Below are positions 7,972-17,430 of a stretch of DNA of 64,000 bases, piece after piece; within the stretch, counting starts at the first letter, position 1, and each line of letters begins with the position of its first letter. The DNA is from Geomonas sp. RF6. Lineage in GTDB: Bacteria > Desulfobacterota > Desulfuromonadia > Geobacterales > Geobacteraceae. The notes below the pieces were generated by a model. It saw only the letters and a list, made by a program, of their open reading frames with translations. It searched no databases and was not told where the DNA came from. The DNA lies in assembly GCF_021044625.1 (NCBI RefSeq), contig NZ_CP087999.1, positions 3,989,001 to 4,053,000 on the forward strand. Reading direction: 5' to 3'. The translations under genes were made by a program, and so were the position numbers.

Positions 7972-10200
7972 ATGGCAGACAGCGATTTACTGGAAGAGCT
8001 CCTGGATACGTTCCGCCTGGAGGCGGAGGATCTCCTCGTGTCGCTCTCCACCCTCCTCGTCGCGCTGGAGCAGGAGGCGCTCCCCGAGAAGCGCCAGCCT
8101 CTGGTGGAAAACCTCTTCCGCCGGATGCACACCCTGAAGGGGGCGGCACATGCGGTGAACCTTCTCGACGTGGCGGAGAGCTGCCAGTCGCTGGAGGGGG
8201 TATTCGCGTCGCTAAAGCGGGGTGAGCTGCACCCGGAGCGGCAGCTCTTCACCACCCTGCACTCGGAGATCAACTCCATCTCGGCCGCTCTCTTCGGGGA
8301 GAGCCATCCACTGGCCGGCACGCTTCCGGCGCCACTCGCCGCCGTCGCCGAGCCCATAGAGAAGGGTGTGCCGATCGAACCCCCTCCGGAAGGAGCGCGG
8401 CCGAAACCGCGGACCGAGCACGAGGGCGCCGCCGGGGCCGGTCCGGAGAGGAGCTGGGGGCAGGAGAGCGTGAGGGTGCCGACGCACCTCCTCGAGGCGC
8501 TCCTGGTGCAGGCTGAGGAGCTTCTCTCCGCAAAGCTCATGGCGTCCCACCTGGGGGGGGAAATTGCCTCCATGAGCGGGCAACTGAGCGCTCTGAGGGA
8601 GGAAAGGGCGCGCGGGCTCGAGCTTGCGCACAAGGTGCTGCGTCGCGGCGCGGACGCCGAAGAGGGGAGGCTCGCGGCGCTTCTTAAGGGGGCATTGGAG
8701 CGGGAGGGGCAGCTCGATCACCGGATCGTTTCCCTCACAGGACGCTCCGACAGGAGCCTCAGGGCTCTGTCCGGGATGGTGGACGCTCTCCTCGACGACA
8801 TGAAGAAGCTGCACCTCCTCCCGTTCGGCTCTCTCTTCAGCTCATTCCCGAAGATGGTGCGCGACCTGTCGGCGGAACTCGGGAAGGAGGCGGAGCTCTT
8901 CTGCCACGGCGGCGAGCTGGAGGTAGACCGGCGCATCCTCGCCGAGCTTCGTGAGCCCTTCCTGCACCTGTTGCGCAACGTGCTCGATCATGGCATAGAA
9001 TCTCCCGAAGCACGGCGCCGGCGCGGGAAGCCCGCCGGGGGGAGGATAACGATCCGGGTGCGGCACCTCGACGGGAACCGGGCGGAGGTGACCCTATCGG
9101 ACGACGGCCAGGGGATCGATCCTTCCAGGCTGAAGGCGGCCGCTGTGGCCCAGGAGACGATCACGGCCGAGCAGGCCGCACACTTGAGCGAGGCGGAGAC
9201 GCTGGCGCTTGTTTTCGAGTCCGGCATCTCCACGAGCTCCATGATCACGAACCTCTCGGGGCGCGGGCTTGGGCTCGCCATCGTGCGTGAGGCGCTGGAA
9301 AAGCTCGGCGGGCACGTGACGGTCGCATCCCGCAAGGGAGAAGGGACCGAATTTCGCATGGTGCTCCCGCTCTCCTTTGCCATGATGAAGGCTCTGCTGG
9401 TACAGTGCTGCGGGCGCCCCTGCCTCCTCCCGGCCGCCAGCGTGGAGGTGACCGCCCGCATCCCCGTCGAGGATATAAGGACGGTGGAGAACCGTGAGAC
9501 GGTCCGCGTGGAGGGGGAAACACTCTCTTTCGTGCGCCTTTCCGAGCTCCTGGAGCTCACCGAGCGGATGGACCGCGAGCGCGGGCAGCAGCCGGTGGTG
9601 GTCCTCGCGGCGGGGGAGAAACGGATCGCCTTTGCGGTGGACGAGGTGGTGGGAATGCTCGAGGTGCTGACAAAGCCGCTCGGGCCGCAGCTGCGCAGGG
9701 TGCGCAACGTCTCCGGGGCGTGCGTCCTCGGGGACGGCAGCGTAGTGCCGCTTCTGAACACCAACGACCTCTTCCGCTCCGCCCTCTCGGTGTCGGGGGG
9801 GGCTCGTGCCGCCGGTGCCGCCCCGTCGCAGCGAAAGGTGGTGTCGGTATTGGTGGCTGAAGACTCCATCACCTCGCGCACCCTTCTGAAGAATATCCTC
9901 GAGGCCTCCGGCTTCCGGGTCAGAACCGCCATCGACGGGAGCGACGCCCTCGCGATCCTTCGGGAGGAGGATTTCGATGTCGTCGTGTCTGACGTGGAGA
10001 TGCCGAGGCTGAACGGGTTTGAACTCACGACGGCGATACGCGCGGACAGGAGGCTTTCGGAGCTTCCGGTGATTCTGGTGACCGGGCTCGAATCGCGCGA
10101 GGACCGGGAGCGCGGGATCGACGTGGGGGCGAACGCCTACATCGTGAAGAGCAGTTTCGATCAGAGCAGGCTGGTGGAGACGATCGGGAAGCTGGCCTGA
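7972..10200 (+). CDS. cheA: hybrid CheA histidine kinase with C-terminal receiver (WspE-like)
   Basis: 742 residues. Domain order: HPt (about 1-105) with phospho-acceptor His53 in RRMHTLKGAAH; an Ala/Pro-rich linker; dimerisation helices; a HATPase domain (HLLRNVLDHGIE near 330, DDGQGID, GRGLGLAIV); a CheW-like regulatory domain (about 465-600); and a receiver (about 625-742) with phospho-acceptor Asp674 in VVVSDVEMP. CheA autophosphorylates when receptors signal and passes phosphate to receivers. CheA-REC fusion is the hallmark of WspE, FrzE and related alternative-function systems, where the attached receiver is often a phosphate sink or brake. No separate CheY gene is adjacent. Confidence 0.93.
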   Translation: MADSDLLEELLDTFRLEAEDLLVSLSTLLVALEQEALPEKRQPLVENLFRRMHTLKGAAHAVNLLDVAESCQSLEGVFASLKRGELHPERQLFTTLHSEINSISAALFGESHPLAGTLPAPLAAVAEPIEKGVPIEPPPEGARPKPRTEHEGAAGAGPERSWGQESVRVPTHLLEALLVQAEELLSAKLMASHLGGEIASMSGQLSALREERARGLELAHKVLRRGADAEEGRLAALLKGALEREGQLDHRIVSLTGRSDRSLRALSGMVDALLDDMKKLHLLPFGSLFSSFPKMVRDLSAELGKEAELFCHGGELEVDRRILAELREPFLHLLRNVLDHGIESPEARRRRGKPAGGRITIRVRHLDGNRAEVTLSDDGQGIDPSRLKAAAVAQETITAEQAAHLSEAETLALVFESGISTSSMITNLSGRGLGLAIVREALEKLGGHVTVASRKGEGTEFRMVLPLSFAMMKALLVQCCGRPCLLPAASVEVTARIPVEDIRTVENRETVRVEGETLSFVRLSELLELTERMDRERGQQPVVVLAAGEKRIAFAVDEVVGMLEVLTKPLGPQLRRVRNVSGACVLGDGSVVPLLNTNDLFRSALSVSGGARAAGAAPSQRKVVSVLVAEDSITSRTLLKNILEASGFRVRTAIDGSDALAILREEDFDVVVSDVEMPRLNGFELTTAIRADRRLSELPVILVTGLESREDRERGIDVGANAYIVKSSFDQSRLVETIGKLA

Positions 10201-10261
10201 CAGCCGGGGGAGGGGAATTCTCCTTCCTTTCCGGCCCTAACATACCCTTGAAGGTACCAAA

Positions 10262-11314
10262 GTGATCCGTGTTCTCGTCGTAGAAGATTCAAAGACAGTC
10301 CAGCAGGCGCTGGTGAGCATCCTGAACTCCGACCCGGAGATCACGGTGGTGGGGACGGCGTCCGACGGCGCCGAGGCGGTGAGAGCCGCCATGAACCTGC
10401 GCCCCGACCTCATCACCATGGACATCAACATGCCTGAGATGGACGGCTTTGAGGCGACGAGAGCCATCATGTCGGTCGCCCCCACCCCCATCGTCGTGGT
10501 GACGAGTCAGCTCGACCCGAAGGATTCCGCGACCCTTTTCCGCGTCATGGAGGCCGGTGCCCTCATGGTGCTCGCCAAACCCGCCCCCCCTGGCCATCCG
10601 GACCGGGAAGAGACGGTCGCGAAGCTGATCCGCAACATCAAGCTCATGTCGGAGATAAAGGTCGTGCGCAGGATCCAGAGGGGAGGTGCGGAGACCCGCA
10701 TTCCGCCGGCGCCGCCGATTGCTGAGCCGATACGCCCCGGGCTCATCGCCATAGGGGCGTCGGCGGGAGGGCCACCGGTACTGGAAGAGATCCTTTCGGC
10801 GCTACCGGCCGACCTCGCTGTCCCCATCCTCATCGTGCAGCACATGGCGGAGGGCTTTACGGTGAACTTCGTTAACTGGCTCAATCACTCCTCGCGACTA
10901 CCGGTCCATCTCGCGGTGCACGGCGCGCGTCCCCTGCCGGGGACCGTGTACGTGGCGCCGGACGGACAGCACCTCGGGGTAGGGGCGGGGGAGCGCATTA
11001 TCTTAAGTCCCACCCCTCCGGACAACGGGCTGCGACCCTCGGTTGCGCACCTCTTCCGCTCCGTGGCGGCGGTGTACGGAAAGCGCGCGGTCGGCGTCCT
11101 CCTGACGGGGATGGGAAGGGACGGCGCGGAAGAGCTGCGGCTGATCCGGGATGGCGGTGGCGTGACGGTAGCCCAGGACCAGCAGACGTCCGTCGTTTTC
11201 GGGATGCCGGGGGAGGCGATCAGGCTGAAGGCGGCGAGCTACGTCCTGCCCCCCCCCGCGATCGTGGCGCTCCTGACGAAGCTGGCGGCTCCCCAGGGAG
11301 GCGGCAATGGGTAG
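10262..11314 (+). CDS. cheB: CheB-type receptor methylesterase (WspF-like)
   Basis: 350 residues from a GTG start at 10262. An N-terminal receiver with phospho-acceptor Asp54 (LITMDINMP) is joined to a methylesterase domain with a complete catalytic triad: Ser167 in GASAGGP, His194 in QHMAEGFT and Asp287 in GMGRDGA. It removes methyl groups from receptor glutamates when phosphorylated by CheA, giving adaptation; in Pseudomonas, loss of WspF locks the pathway on. Its stop overlaps the start of the next kinase gene by 8 bases, tying that kinase to the operon. Confidence 0.94.
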   Translation: MIRVLVVEDSKTVQQALVSILNSDPEITVVGTASDGAEAVRAAMNLRPDLITMDINMPEMDGFEATRAIMSVAPTPIVVVTSQLDPKDSATLFRVMEAGALMVLAKPAPPGHPDREETVAKLIRNIKLMSEIKVVRRIQRGGAETRIPPAPPIAEPIRPGLIAIGASAGGPPVLEEILSALPADLAVPILIVQHMAEGFTVNFVNWLNHSSRLPVHLAVHGARPLPGTVYVAPDGQHLGVGAGERIILSPTPPDNGLRPSVAHLFRSVAAVYGKRAVGVLLTGMGRDGAEELRLIRDGGGVTVAQDQQTSVVFGMPGEAIRLKAASYVLPPPAIVALLTKLAAPQGGGNG

Positions 11315-12644
11315 CTCCCCCCACACGATACTCGTTGTCGACGACAGCCCGACCCAGGCGAAGCTCCTGGAGCAGATCCTCCAGCAGGAGGGGTTCCGGG
11401 TCCTCGTGGCGCACAACGGCCGGGAGGCGTTCGAGACGGTGTGCGCGGAGCAACCGGATCTTCTCATAAGCGACATCATGATGCCGGAGATGGACGGCTT
11501 CGAGCTGTGCCGAGGGGTGAGAGAGACCGCGGGGGTGGGGGGGATTCCGATCATACTCCTTACCCTGCTGGACAACCCGGCCGACGTCCTGCGCTCCCTG
11601 GAGGCGGGGGCTACCTACTTCATCTCCAAGCCGTACAACAGGGAGCTCCTCCTCTCCCGCATCAGGGCGAGCATCGAGCGCGGCCCCGACCGCTCGGGGG
11701 GGGGCGGTGCGAGGCTCGACGTGGAGTACCGCGGCCACCACTACTCCATCCCCGCAGAAAAAGACCAGATCGTCGACCTCCTCCTTGCCACCTACGAGAT
11801 GGCGGTGGACAAGAATCAGGAGCTAAACAGCGCAAAGCAGGCGCTGAGGGTGCTGAACCGGGAGCTGGAAAAGCGGGTCGCGGAGCGCAGTGCCGCCCTC
11901 TCTGCCGAGACGGCAGAGCGCCTCGCCGCCCTGGAGGAGCTGCGCCGCAAGGACGAGGTCCTCATGCAGCAAAGCCGTCAGGCGGCGATGGGGGAGATGA
12001 TCGGCAACATCGCCCACCAGTGGCGCCAGCCCCTGAACGGGGTGGGGCTCCTCATCCAGGACATCACCCTCTGTTTTGAGGACGGCGACTTCAGCCGCGA
12101 GTACCTGGAGGCGACCACCAAAAAGATCATGCAGCTCATCCAGCACATGTCTCAGACCATAGACGACTTCAGGAACTTCTTCATGCCGGACAAGGAGAAG
12201 GTTTCCTTCGACGTGCACCAGGTGGTGGTGAGGACCCTGACCCTGGTCGCGGGGGACTTCTCCGACAAAGGGATCCGCCGCGAGGTCGTGGCACAGGATC
12301 ATCCGACGATCACGGGGTACCCGAACGAATTTTCCCAGGTTCTCCTCAATATGTTCAGCAACGCCCGCGACGCCCATCTGGAGAGGAAAACGGAGAATCC
12401 CTGGGTGAAGGTGACCCTCTCTTCGCAGGAGGGGAGGGCGCTCGTTCTGGTGGAGGATAACGCGGGCGGCATCCCGGAGGAGATCATCGGCAGGATCTTC
12501 GAGCCGTACTTCACCACGAAGGAGCAAGGGAAAGGGACGGGGGTGGGGCTGTACATGGCGAAGAACATCGTGGAGAAAAACATGAACGGGAGCCTCACGG
12601 TGTGCAACACCCCCGTCGGGGTGCAATTCAGGATCGAGGTGTAG
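11307..12644 (+). CDS. soluble histidine kinase with N-terminal receiver domain
   Basis: 445 residues, with no membrane segment. The receiver at about 1-125 has Asp13/Asp14, phospho-acceptor Asp56 (LLISDIMMP) and Lys in ISKPY. A coiled coil follows (QELNSAKQALRVLNRELEKR), then a HisKA-type segment with His237 in IGNIAHQWRQPLN and a HATPase (QVLLNMFSNARDA, VEDNAGGIP, GTGVGLYMAKNIVEKNM). The NIAHQWRQPLN form is typical of NtrB-like or Geobacter cytoplasmic kinases. Its gene overlaps cheB, so its receiver is a natural target for phosphate from the CheA. It may convert the chemosensory signal into a second kinase cascade; its own partner regulator is not evident. Confidence 0.88.
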   Translation: MGSSPHTILVVDDSPTQAKLLEQILQQEGFRVLVAHNGREAFETVCAEQPDLLISDIMMPEMDGFELCRGVRETAGVGGIPIILLTLLDNPADVLRSLEAGATYFISKPYNRELLLSRIRASIERGPDRSGGGGARLDVEYRGHHYSIPAEKDQIVDLLLATYEMAVDKNQELNSAKQALRVLNRELEKRVAERSAALSAETAERLAALEELRRKDEVLMQQSRQAAMGEMIGNIAHQWRQPLNGVGLLIQDITLCFEDGDFSREYLEATTKKIMQLIQHMSQTIDDFRNFFMPDKEKVSFDVHQVVVRTLTLVAGDFSDKGIRREVVAQDHPTITGYPNEFSQVLLNMFSNARDAHLERKTENPWVKVTLSSQEGRALVLVEDNAGGIPEEIIGRIFEPYFTTKEQGKGTGVGLYMAKNIVEKNMNGSLTVCNTPVGVQFRIEV

Positions 12645-12645
12645 C

Positions 12646-14160
12646 ATGGCGGGTACCGGCGCAAAAGAGGCTCCCCTGAAGCTCCTCTACGTGGAGGACG
12701 AGCCGATCACTCGGGAAGTCGTGTGCACCCTCGTCGGCAGGAAATTTCCGCAGCTTGTGGTGGTGACCGCCGAAAACGGCAAGGCGGGGATGGAGCTCTT
12801 CCTGGAGCAGGACCCGGACTTCGTCATCACCGACATAAAGATGCCGGTGCTGCACGGGATCGAAATGGCGCGCCAGATCAAGGGGCTCAGAAGCAACATA
12901 CCGATCATCGTCACCACCGCGCACAGCGACATGGAGTTCCTGATGGACGCCATCGAGATCGGCATCAGCCAGTACGTGCTGAAACCGATCGAGAGGGAGA
13001 AGCTCTTCTCCGCGATCCAGAACTGCATCACGAGGATTGAGCTGGAGCGGCAGGTGCAGCGGCAGCAGGCTTTCATCGCGAAGCTGTCGTGCGCGGTGGA
13101 GCAGAGCCCCTCCACCATCATCATCACCGACCGCGAAGGGACGATCGAGTACGTGAACCCGAAGTTCACCGCACTCACCGGCTACACCGCGGAGGAGGCC
13201 GTGGGGGAGAACCCGCGCCTCCTCAAGGCCGGCACCACACCGGAGGAGACGTACGAGGAACTCTGGGTGCAGCTCATGTCCGGGCGGGAGTGGCATGGCG
13301 AGCTGGAAAACCGCAAGAAGAACGGGGAGCTGTACTGGGAGTCGGTCTCCATCTCCCCGATCCTCGACTCGTCAGGGGGGGTCATCAACTTTGTGGCGGT
13401 GAAGGAAGACATAACCGAGCGAAAGAGGGCGCAGCAGGAAATCGAGGACCTGAACCGAAAGCTCGCGGCACGCGCCAGCGAACTGGAAGCTGCGAACCAG
13501 GACCTGGAGTCTTTCGGCTACACCGTTTCCCACGACCTGCGCACACCGCTCACGAACATAAACGGATACTGCCAGGTCATCCTGGAGATGTACGGGGAAT
13601 CGCTCGACGAGCAGTGCCGGGAGTTCGTGCAGATCATGCTCACGGAGACCCTCAGCATGAGCAAGCTGATAAAGACTCTCCTCGACTTCTCTCGCCTCGC
13701 CCGCCAGGAGCTGAAGCGCGGCCCCGTCGATCTCAGTGCCCTTGCCGGCTCCATAGCCACCGATCTGAAGCTGCGGCACCTTCAGCGCCGGCTCAATTTC
13801 CGGATCGCGCCGGACCTCGAGGTGGTGGGTGACGCGGATCTCTTGCGCGTGGCGCTCACCAATCTCCTCGGCAACGCCTGCAAGTACAGCGCGAAAAAGG
13901 AGGAGTCGATCATCGAGTTCGGCAGCGAGGAAAAGGAGGGGAAAAGCGTCTACTTCGTGCGCGACAACGGCGCCGGATTCGACATGGCCTACTACAAGAA
14001 GCTCTTCAAGGTTTTCCAGCGGCTGCACTCCACCAGCGAATTCGAAGGAACCGGCATCGGGCTTGCAACGGTCCACAGGGTGATACAGCGCCACGGTGGA
14101 ACGGTGTGGGCCGAAGGTGCGGTCGAGCAGGGGGCAACTTTCTACTTTACCCTTGGCTGA
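12646..14160 (+). CDS. second receiver-first histidine kinase, REC-PAS-HisKA-HATPase
   Basis: 504 residues; the ATG is one base after the preceding stop. The receiver at about 1-130 has phospho-acceptor Asp63 (FVITDIKMP) and Lys in VLKPIE. A PAS domain with PAC motif follows at about 140-265 (NPKFTALTGYTAEEAVGENP), then a coiled coil, HisKA with His296 in VSHDLRTPLTNI, and a HATPase of the phytochrome-kinase kind (LTNLLGNACKYS, VRDNGAGFDM, GTGIGLATVHRVIQRHGG). Like its neighbour it has no membrane helix and could take phosphate from CheA or from the preceding kinase. No DNA-binding output is fused to it. Confidence 0.88.
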   Translation: MAGTGAKEAPLKLLYVEDEPITREVVCTLVGRKFPQLVVVTAENGKAGMELFLEQDPDFVITDIKMPVLHGIEMARQIKGLRSNIPIIVTTAHSDMEFLMDAIEIGISQYVLKPIEREKLFSAIQNCITRIELERQVQRQQAFIAKLSCAVEQSPSTIIITDREGTIEYVNPKFTALTGYTAEEAVGENPRLLKAGTTPEETYEELWVQLMSGREWHGELENRKKNGELYWESVSISPILDSSGGVINFVAVKEDITERKRAQQEIEDLNRKLAARASELEAANQDLESFGYTVSHDLRTPLTNINGYCQVILEMYGESLDEQCREFVQIMLTETLSMSKLIKTLLDFSRLARQELKRGPVDLSALAGSIATDLKLRHLQRRLNFRIAPDLEVVGDADLLRVALTNLLGNACKYSAKKEESIIEFGSEEKEGKSVYFVRDNGAGFDMAYYKKLFKVFQRLHSTSEFEGTGIGLATVHRVIQRHGGTVWAEGAVEQGATFYFTLG

Positions 14161-14328
14161 CGCGCCTTTTCCCCCCGGATCCCCGGCGGGACCATTTCCG
14201 TCTCCCGCCACCGGTACCAGCCGGGCGCTTTCTTTTCCGCGAGGAAAAAAAGCTACAATCGGCGAAAAGTGGCACCCCTCCCTCACGCGGAGTGCCTGCC
14301 GGTACCGCGGGAAGTGGAGGAGGCCGCC

Positions 14329-16509
14329 ATGGGCCCAACGAATACCGACGCCAGAGCAGACCGCCAATGGGGACTCTTCGCCCTCCTTATCCTCACGATC
14401 TTTTGTACCGAGTTCGTGCTGGATGGTCTCTGCGCCCCCCTCTTCACCCGGTTGAACCCCTTTTCATGGGATCTTCTCGACTCCCTCTTCCTGACCGTCC
14501 TCTTCATCCTGCCGCTCTGGTTCTTTTTCGTGCGCCCCCTCTACCCCCCGGCGCCCGCTCAGCCACCCGCCATTCCCGCGGGGGTCCTCCTTTTTCTCTC
14601 CCTGGCCGTGCTCTTCTCCATCGAGTACCTGGTCATGATCGCGCTCCCCCTCACGCTGCCGATGCTACCGCTGCGCCTGCAAAAGATCGCCGACGCCTTC
14701 TGCACCTCTCTTGGCAGCGCACCGTTCCTGTGGTGGCTCTTTTTCAGGAAGGAGATGCGGCAGCGGCGCAGCAGCGGCGACGAGCTCCTGCAGACCCCCC
14801 TTCGCCTCTACCTGGTCCTGCTGCTTATGGTCTTTTTCCTGACCATGCTCCAGGAGTTTCTCTGCGCGCTTCTTCTCCCTTCCCTGTCGAAGCAGTGGAA
14901 CGAGCTTCTCGACGCCCTCCTGGTGACCTCCCTCTTCGCCCCGGTCCTCTTTTTCCTGGTGGTGCGCCCGCTGGCACGCTCCGCCCTTTCCGAGCACGCC
15001 AGGGTGAGCGCGCTGTACGAGCAGCTCATAGATGCAGTGGTAACCCTCGACGGCGACGGGTCCATAAAGACGGTGAACCGCGCGGCGGAGGGGATCTTCG
15101 GCTACCGCGCCGCGGACCTTGCGGGGGAAAACGCCGATGTCCTTTTCAAGGGGGGGCGGGAGTGCCTCCACACCCTTCTGGAAATGGCGACGCCGGCAGT
15201 CGGCGGGAAGGCGCTCTCGCACGAACTGATCGCCAGCCGGAGGGACGGGGCGCTCCTCACCATGGACATCTCCGTCAGCCGCGTAACGGTCGGAGGGGCC
15301 GGGGAGTTTCTCCTTGTCATGCGCGATGTGAGCGAGCGGCGCCGGATGCAGCGGGAGCTTCAGGAGAGCGAGGAGCGCTTCCGCCAGATCTTTCATCAAA
15401 GCGACGACGCGATCATCTTCTTTCACCCCGAAAGCTGTGGCATAGCAGATCTCAACGACACCGCCGCGAGGCTGTACGGCTGCTCCAAGGAGGAGTTGCG
15501 CAGTGGAGGGGTGGAGGCGCTGGTGAACCGTGAGGATCTCCCGGCACTGACGACGATGATCAGCGGCTGCAACGGCGGCACCTCGCGGCTTCACTGCGTA
15601 GCGCACCGCCGCAGGGACGGCAGGGATCTTTTCCTTTCCATTCGCGGCAGGCTGATGACGCTGCAGGGGGTGAGTCTGGCGTACTGCACCTTCCGGGACA
15701 TCACCGCGCGGGTTCGCCTGGAGGAGGAAGCGCGGGAGATGCAGGCACGCCTCATCCAGATCAACAAGATGGCTTCCTTGGGCCTCGTCGTCTCCGGGGT
15801 CGCCCACGAAGTGAACAACCCGAATAACTTCATCCTGGCCAACTCGCAGCTCCTGGCGCAGGTCTGGGACGACGCCCTGAAGATCCTGCAGGAGTACCGC
15901 AAGGAGCACGGCGACTTCATCCTGGGGGGGCTCCCTTTCGACCAGATATCCTCCCATATTCCGGAGCTCTATGAGGGAGTGGTCGACGGTTCGCGCAGGA
16001 TAAACGAGATCATCAACAACCTGAAGAGCTTCGCCAGGCATGGCGGCGGTCTTGAGCAGGTAGATGTGAACAGGGCGGTGCAGGGCGCGGTCTCGATCCT
16101 GCAGTACGAGCTCGCCAAGCACACGGAGAAGTTTCACCTGGAGCTGGCGGGGGATCTGCCGCCGGTGAGGGGAAACAGCCAGCAGCTGGGGCAGGTCGCC
16201 ATCAACCTGCTGATGAACGCCTGTCAGGCGCTCCCTTCCCGCTCCTCACGAATATGGCTGAGCACCGGTTTCGACGCGGAGGCAGAGGAGATCGTTATCA
16301 CGGTGCGTGACGAAGGGTGCGGGATCACCCAGGAAGAGAAGGGGAGGGTCATGGAGCCGTTTTTCACCACGAAGCTCGATCGCGGCGGCACGGGGCTCGG
16401 GCTCTCCATTTCCCAGTCCATTGTGAAAGAGCACAAGGGGGTGCTGGCCTTCGACTCGGAGCCGGGGAAGGGGAGCACATTCCAGGTGCGCCTCCCCGCC
16501 GGAGGGTGA
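14329..16509 (+). CDS. membrane-bound PAS histidine kinase
   Basis: 726 residues from the ATG at 14329, which follows GTGGAGGAGG; an in-frame ATG 60 bases earlier lacks a ribosome site. The first 230 residues are mostly hydrophobic, with about six predicted membrane helices. Two PAS domains follow (VTLDGDGSIKTVNRAAEGIF; IFFHPESCGIADLNDTAARLYG), then HisKA with His493 in VVSGVAHEVNNPNNFIL and a HATPase (INLLMNACQAL, VRDEGCGIT, GGTGLGLSISQSIVKEHKG). The VAHEVNNP form resembles NtrB/DctB-like kinases. It has no receiver of its own and closes the run of same-strand signalling genes, though a 168-base gap makes co-transcription less certain. Confidence 0.85.
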   Translation: MGPTNTDARADRQWGLFALLILTIFCTEFVLDGLCAPLFTRLNPFSWDLLDSLFLTVLFILPLWFFFVRPLYPPAPAQPPAIPAGVLLFLSLAVLFSIEYLVMIALPLTLPMLPLRLQKIADAFCTSLGSAPFLWWLFFRKEMRQRRSSGDELLQTPLRLYLVLLLMVFFLTMLQEFLCALLLPSLSKQWNELLDALLVTSLFAPVLFFLVVRPLARSALSEHARVSALYEQLIDAVVTLDGDGSIKTVNRAAEGIFGYRAADLAGENADVLFKGGRECLHTLLEMATPAVGGKALSHELIASRRDGALLTMDISVSRVTVGGAGEFLLVMRDVSERRRMQRELQESEERFRQIFHQSDDAIIFFHPESCGIADLNDTAARLYGCSKEELRSGGVEALVNREDLPALTTMISGCNGGTSRLHCVAHRRRDGRDLFLSIRGRLMTLQGVSLAYCTFRDITARVRLEEEAREMQARLIQINKMASLGLVVSGVAHEVNNPNNFILANSQLLAQVWDDALKILQEYRKEHGDFILGGLPFDQISSHIPELYEGVVDGSRRINEIINNLKSFARHGGGLEQVDVNRAVQGAVSILQYELAKHTEKFHLELAGDLPPVRGNSQQLGQVAINLLMNACQALPSRSSRIWLSTGFDAEAEEIVITVRDEGCGITQEEKGRVMEPFFTTKLDRGGTGLGLSISQSIVKEHKGVLAFDSEPGKGSTFQVRLPAGG

Positions 16510-16538
16510 AACGGTCCGGTTCCGGACCGGGGATGTGG

Positions 16539-16572
16539 AGGCACCGCGGCAATCGCTGCGGTGCCTTTTTTT
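16539..16572 (+). terminator. intrinsic terminator closing the signalling gene run
   Basis: A 9-bp stem (16539-16547 with 16558-16566) is followed by a run of seven T. A second perfect 7-bp hairpin, GGTCCGG-TT-CCGGACC, lies just upstream at 16513-16528. Confidence 0.75.
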
Positions 16573-16611
16573 GTGGCGGGACGTGAACGGGGAGCGGCCG
16601 GCGATGGATAA

Positions 16612-16626
16612 AGTATATTTAATACT
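16612..16626. promoter_or_regulatory. AT-rich inverted repeat upstream of the SYLF gene
   Basis: AGTAT and ATACT flank five A/T bases in an otherwise GC-rich stretch 37 bases before the SYLF start. It could be a -10 region (TATATT) or an operator; no good -35 is visible. Confidence 0.3.
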
Positions 16627-16662
16627 GTAAGGACCCCCATAAACGGTAAGGAGGCTTTCCCC

Positions 16663-17232
16663 ATGTTCGATTCCATTCGTTCCAAGGTAGTCATGCTTTT
16701 CGTTGCCGCAGGTCTGCTGCTCGCGCCGGCGCTGTCCGTGGCCGCTACCAAGGCCGAGCTCGACCGTGAAGTCAAGGCCGCACTGGCGGATCTCTGCGAG
16801 AAGACGCCTGCGGCAAAAATGGTTGCCGAGAAGGCAAAGGCCGTCCTGGTCTTTCCGAGCATTGTGAAGGGTGGACTCATTATCGGCGGTGCCTACGGTG
16901 ACGGCGGGCTGGTGAAAAACGGAGAGGTCGTGGAGTACTACAACTCCGTCGCGGCCTCGTACGGCCTCCAGGCGGGCGTCCAGAAGTTCGGCTACGCCAT
17001 GTTCTTCATGACGGACAAGGCGCTGGAGTACCTGCACAAGAGCGGGGGATGGGAGGTCGGCGTCGGCCCTAGCATCGTCATCGTCGACAAGGAGACGGCC
17101 GCCGCCTTTGGCAAGAGCATGACCTCGACGACGCTGAAGGAGGACATCTACGCCTTCATCTTCTCCCAGAAAGGGTTGATGGCCGGCATCGGATTGCAGG
17201 GCTCGAAAATCACCAAGATCAACCCGAAGTGA
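16663..17232 (+). CDS. secreted SYLF-domain (Ysc84-like) lipid-binding protein
   Basis: 189 residues with a clear signal peptide ending near AALSVAA-T (about residue 28). The mature protein is a SYLF/DUF500 domain: KAVLVFPSIVKGGLIIGGAYGDGGLV, an AASYGLQAGVQKFGYAMFFMTDKAL stretch, and the ending MAGIGLQGSKITKI. Eukaryotic members bind phosphoinositides; the bacterial proteins are periplasmic or outer-membrane associated with poorly known function. It stands alone between two terminator-like hairpins, so it is probably monocistronic. Confidence 0.85.
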   Translation: MFDSIRSKVVMLFVAAGLLLAPALSVAATKAELDREVKAALADLCEKTPAAKMVAEKAKAVLVFPSIVKGGLIIGGAYGDGGLVKNGEVVEYYNSVAASYGLQAGVQKFGYAMFFMTDKALEYLHKSGGWEVGVGPSIVIVDKETAAAFGKSMTSTTLKEDIYAFIFSQKGLMAGIGLQGSKITKINPK

Positions 17233-17250
17233 GCCTGGGCATCGGGGAGG

Positions 17251-17273
17251 GAGCGGCGATTTAATTGCCGCTC
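17251..17273 (+). terminator. terminator-like hairpin after the SYLF gene
   Basis: GAGCGGC and GCCGCTC pair around a 9-base A/T-rich loop. Only a short TGTT follows, so termination may be weak. Confidence 0.45.
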
Positions 17274-17430
17274 TGTTAAAAAAAGAGGCACCCGGAACGA
17301 TGCGATTTCACGAGGTAAAGGCAGCGAGTGCCTGATTTCGCGACACTTTGCCTCTCGCCGCTTCCGCGCCGGGAGCGGATGTGGTGCTATAAGTAGCCTA
17401 GGGACTTTGACTTCTGAGAATGGGAAGGAG

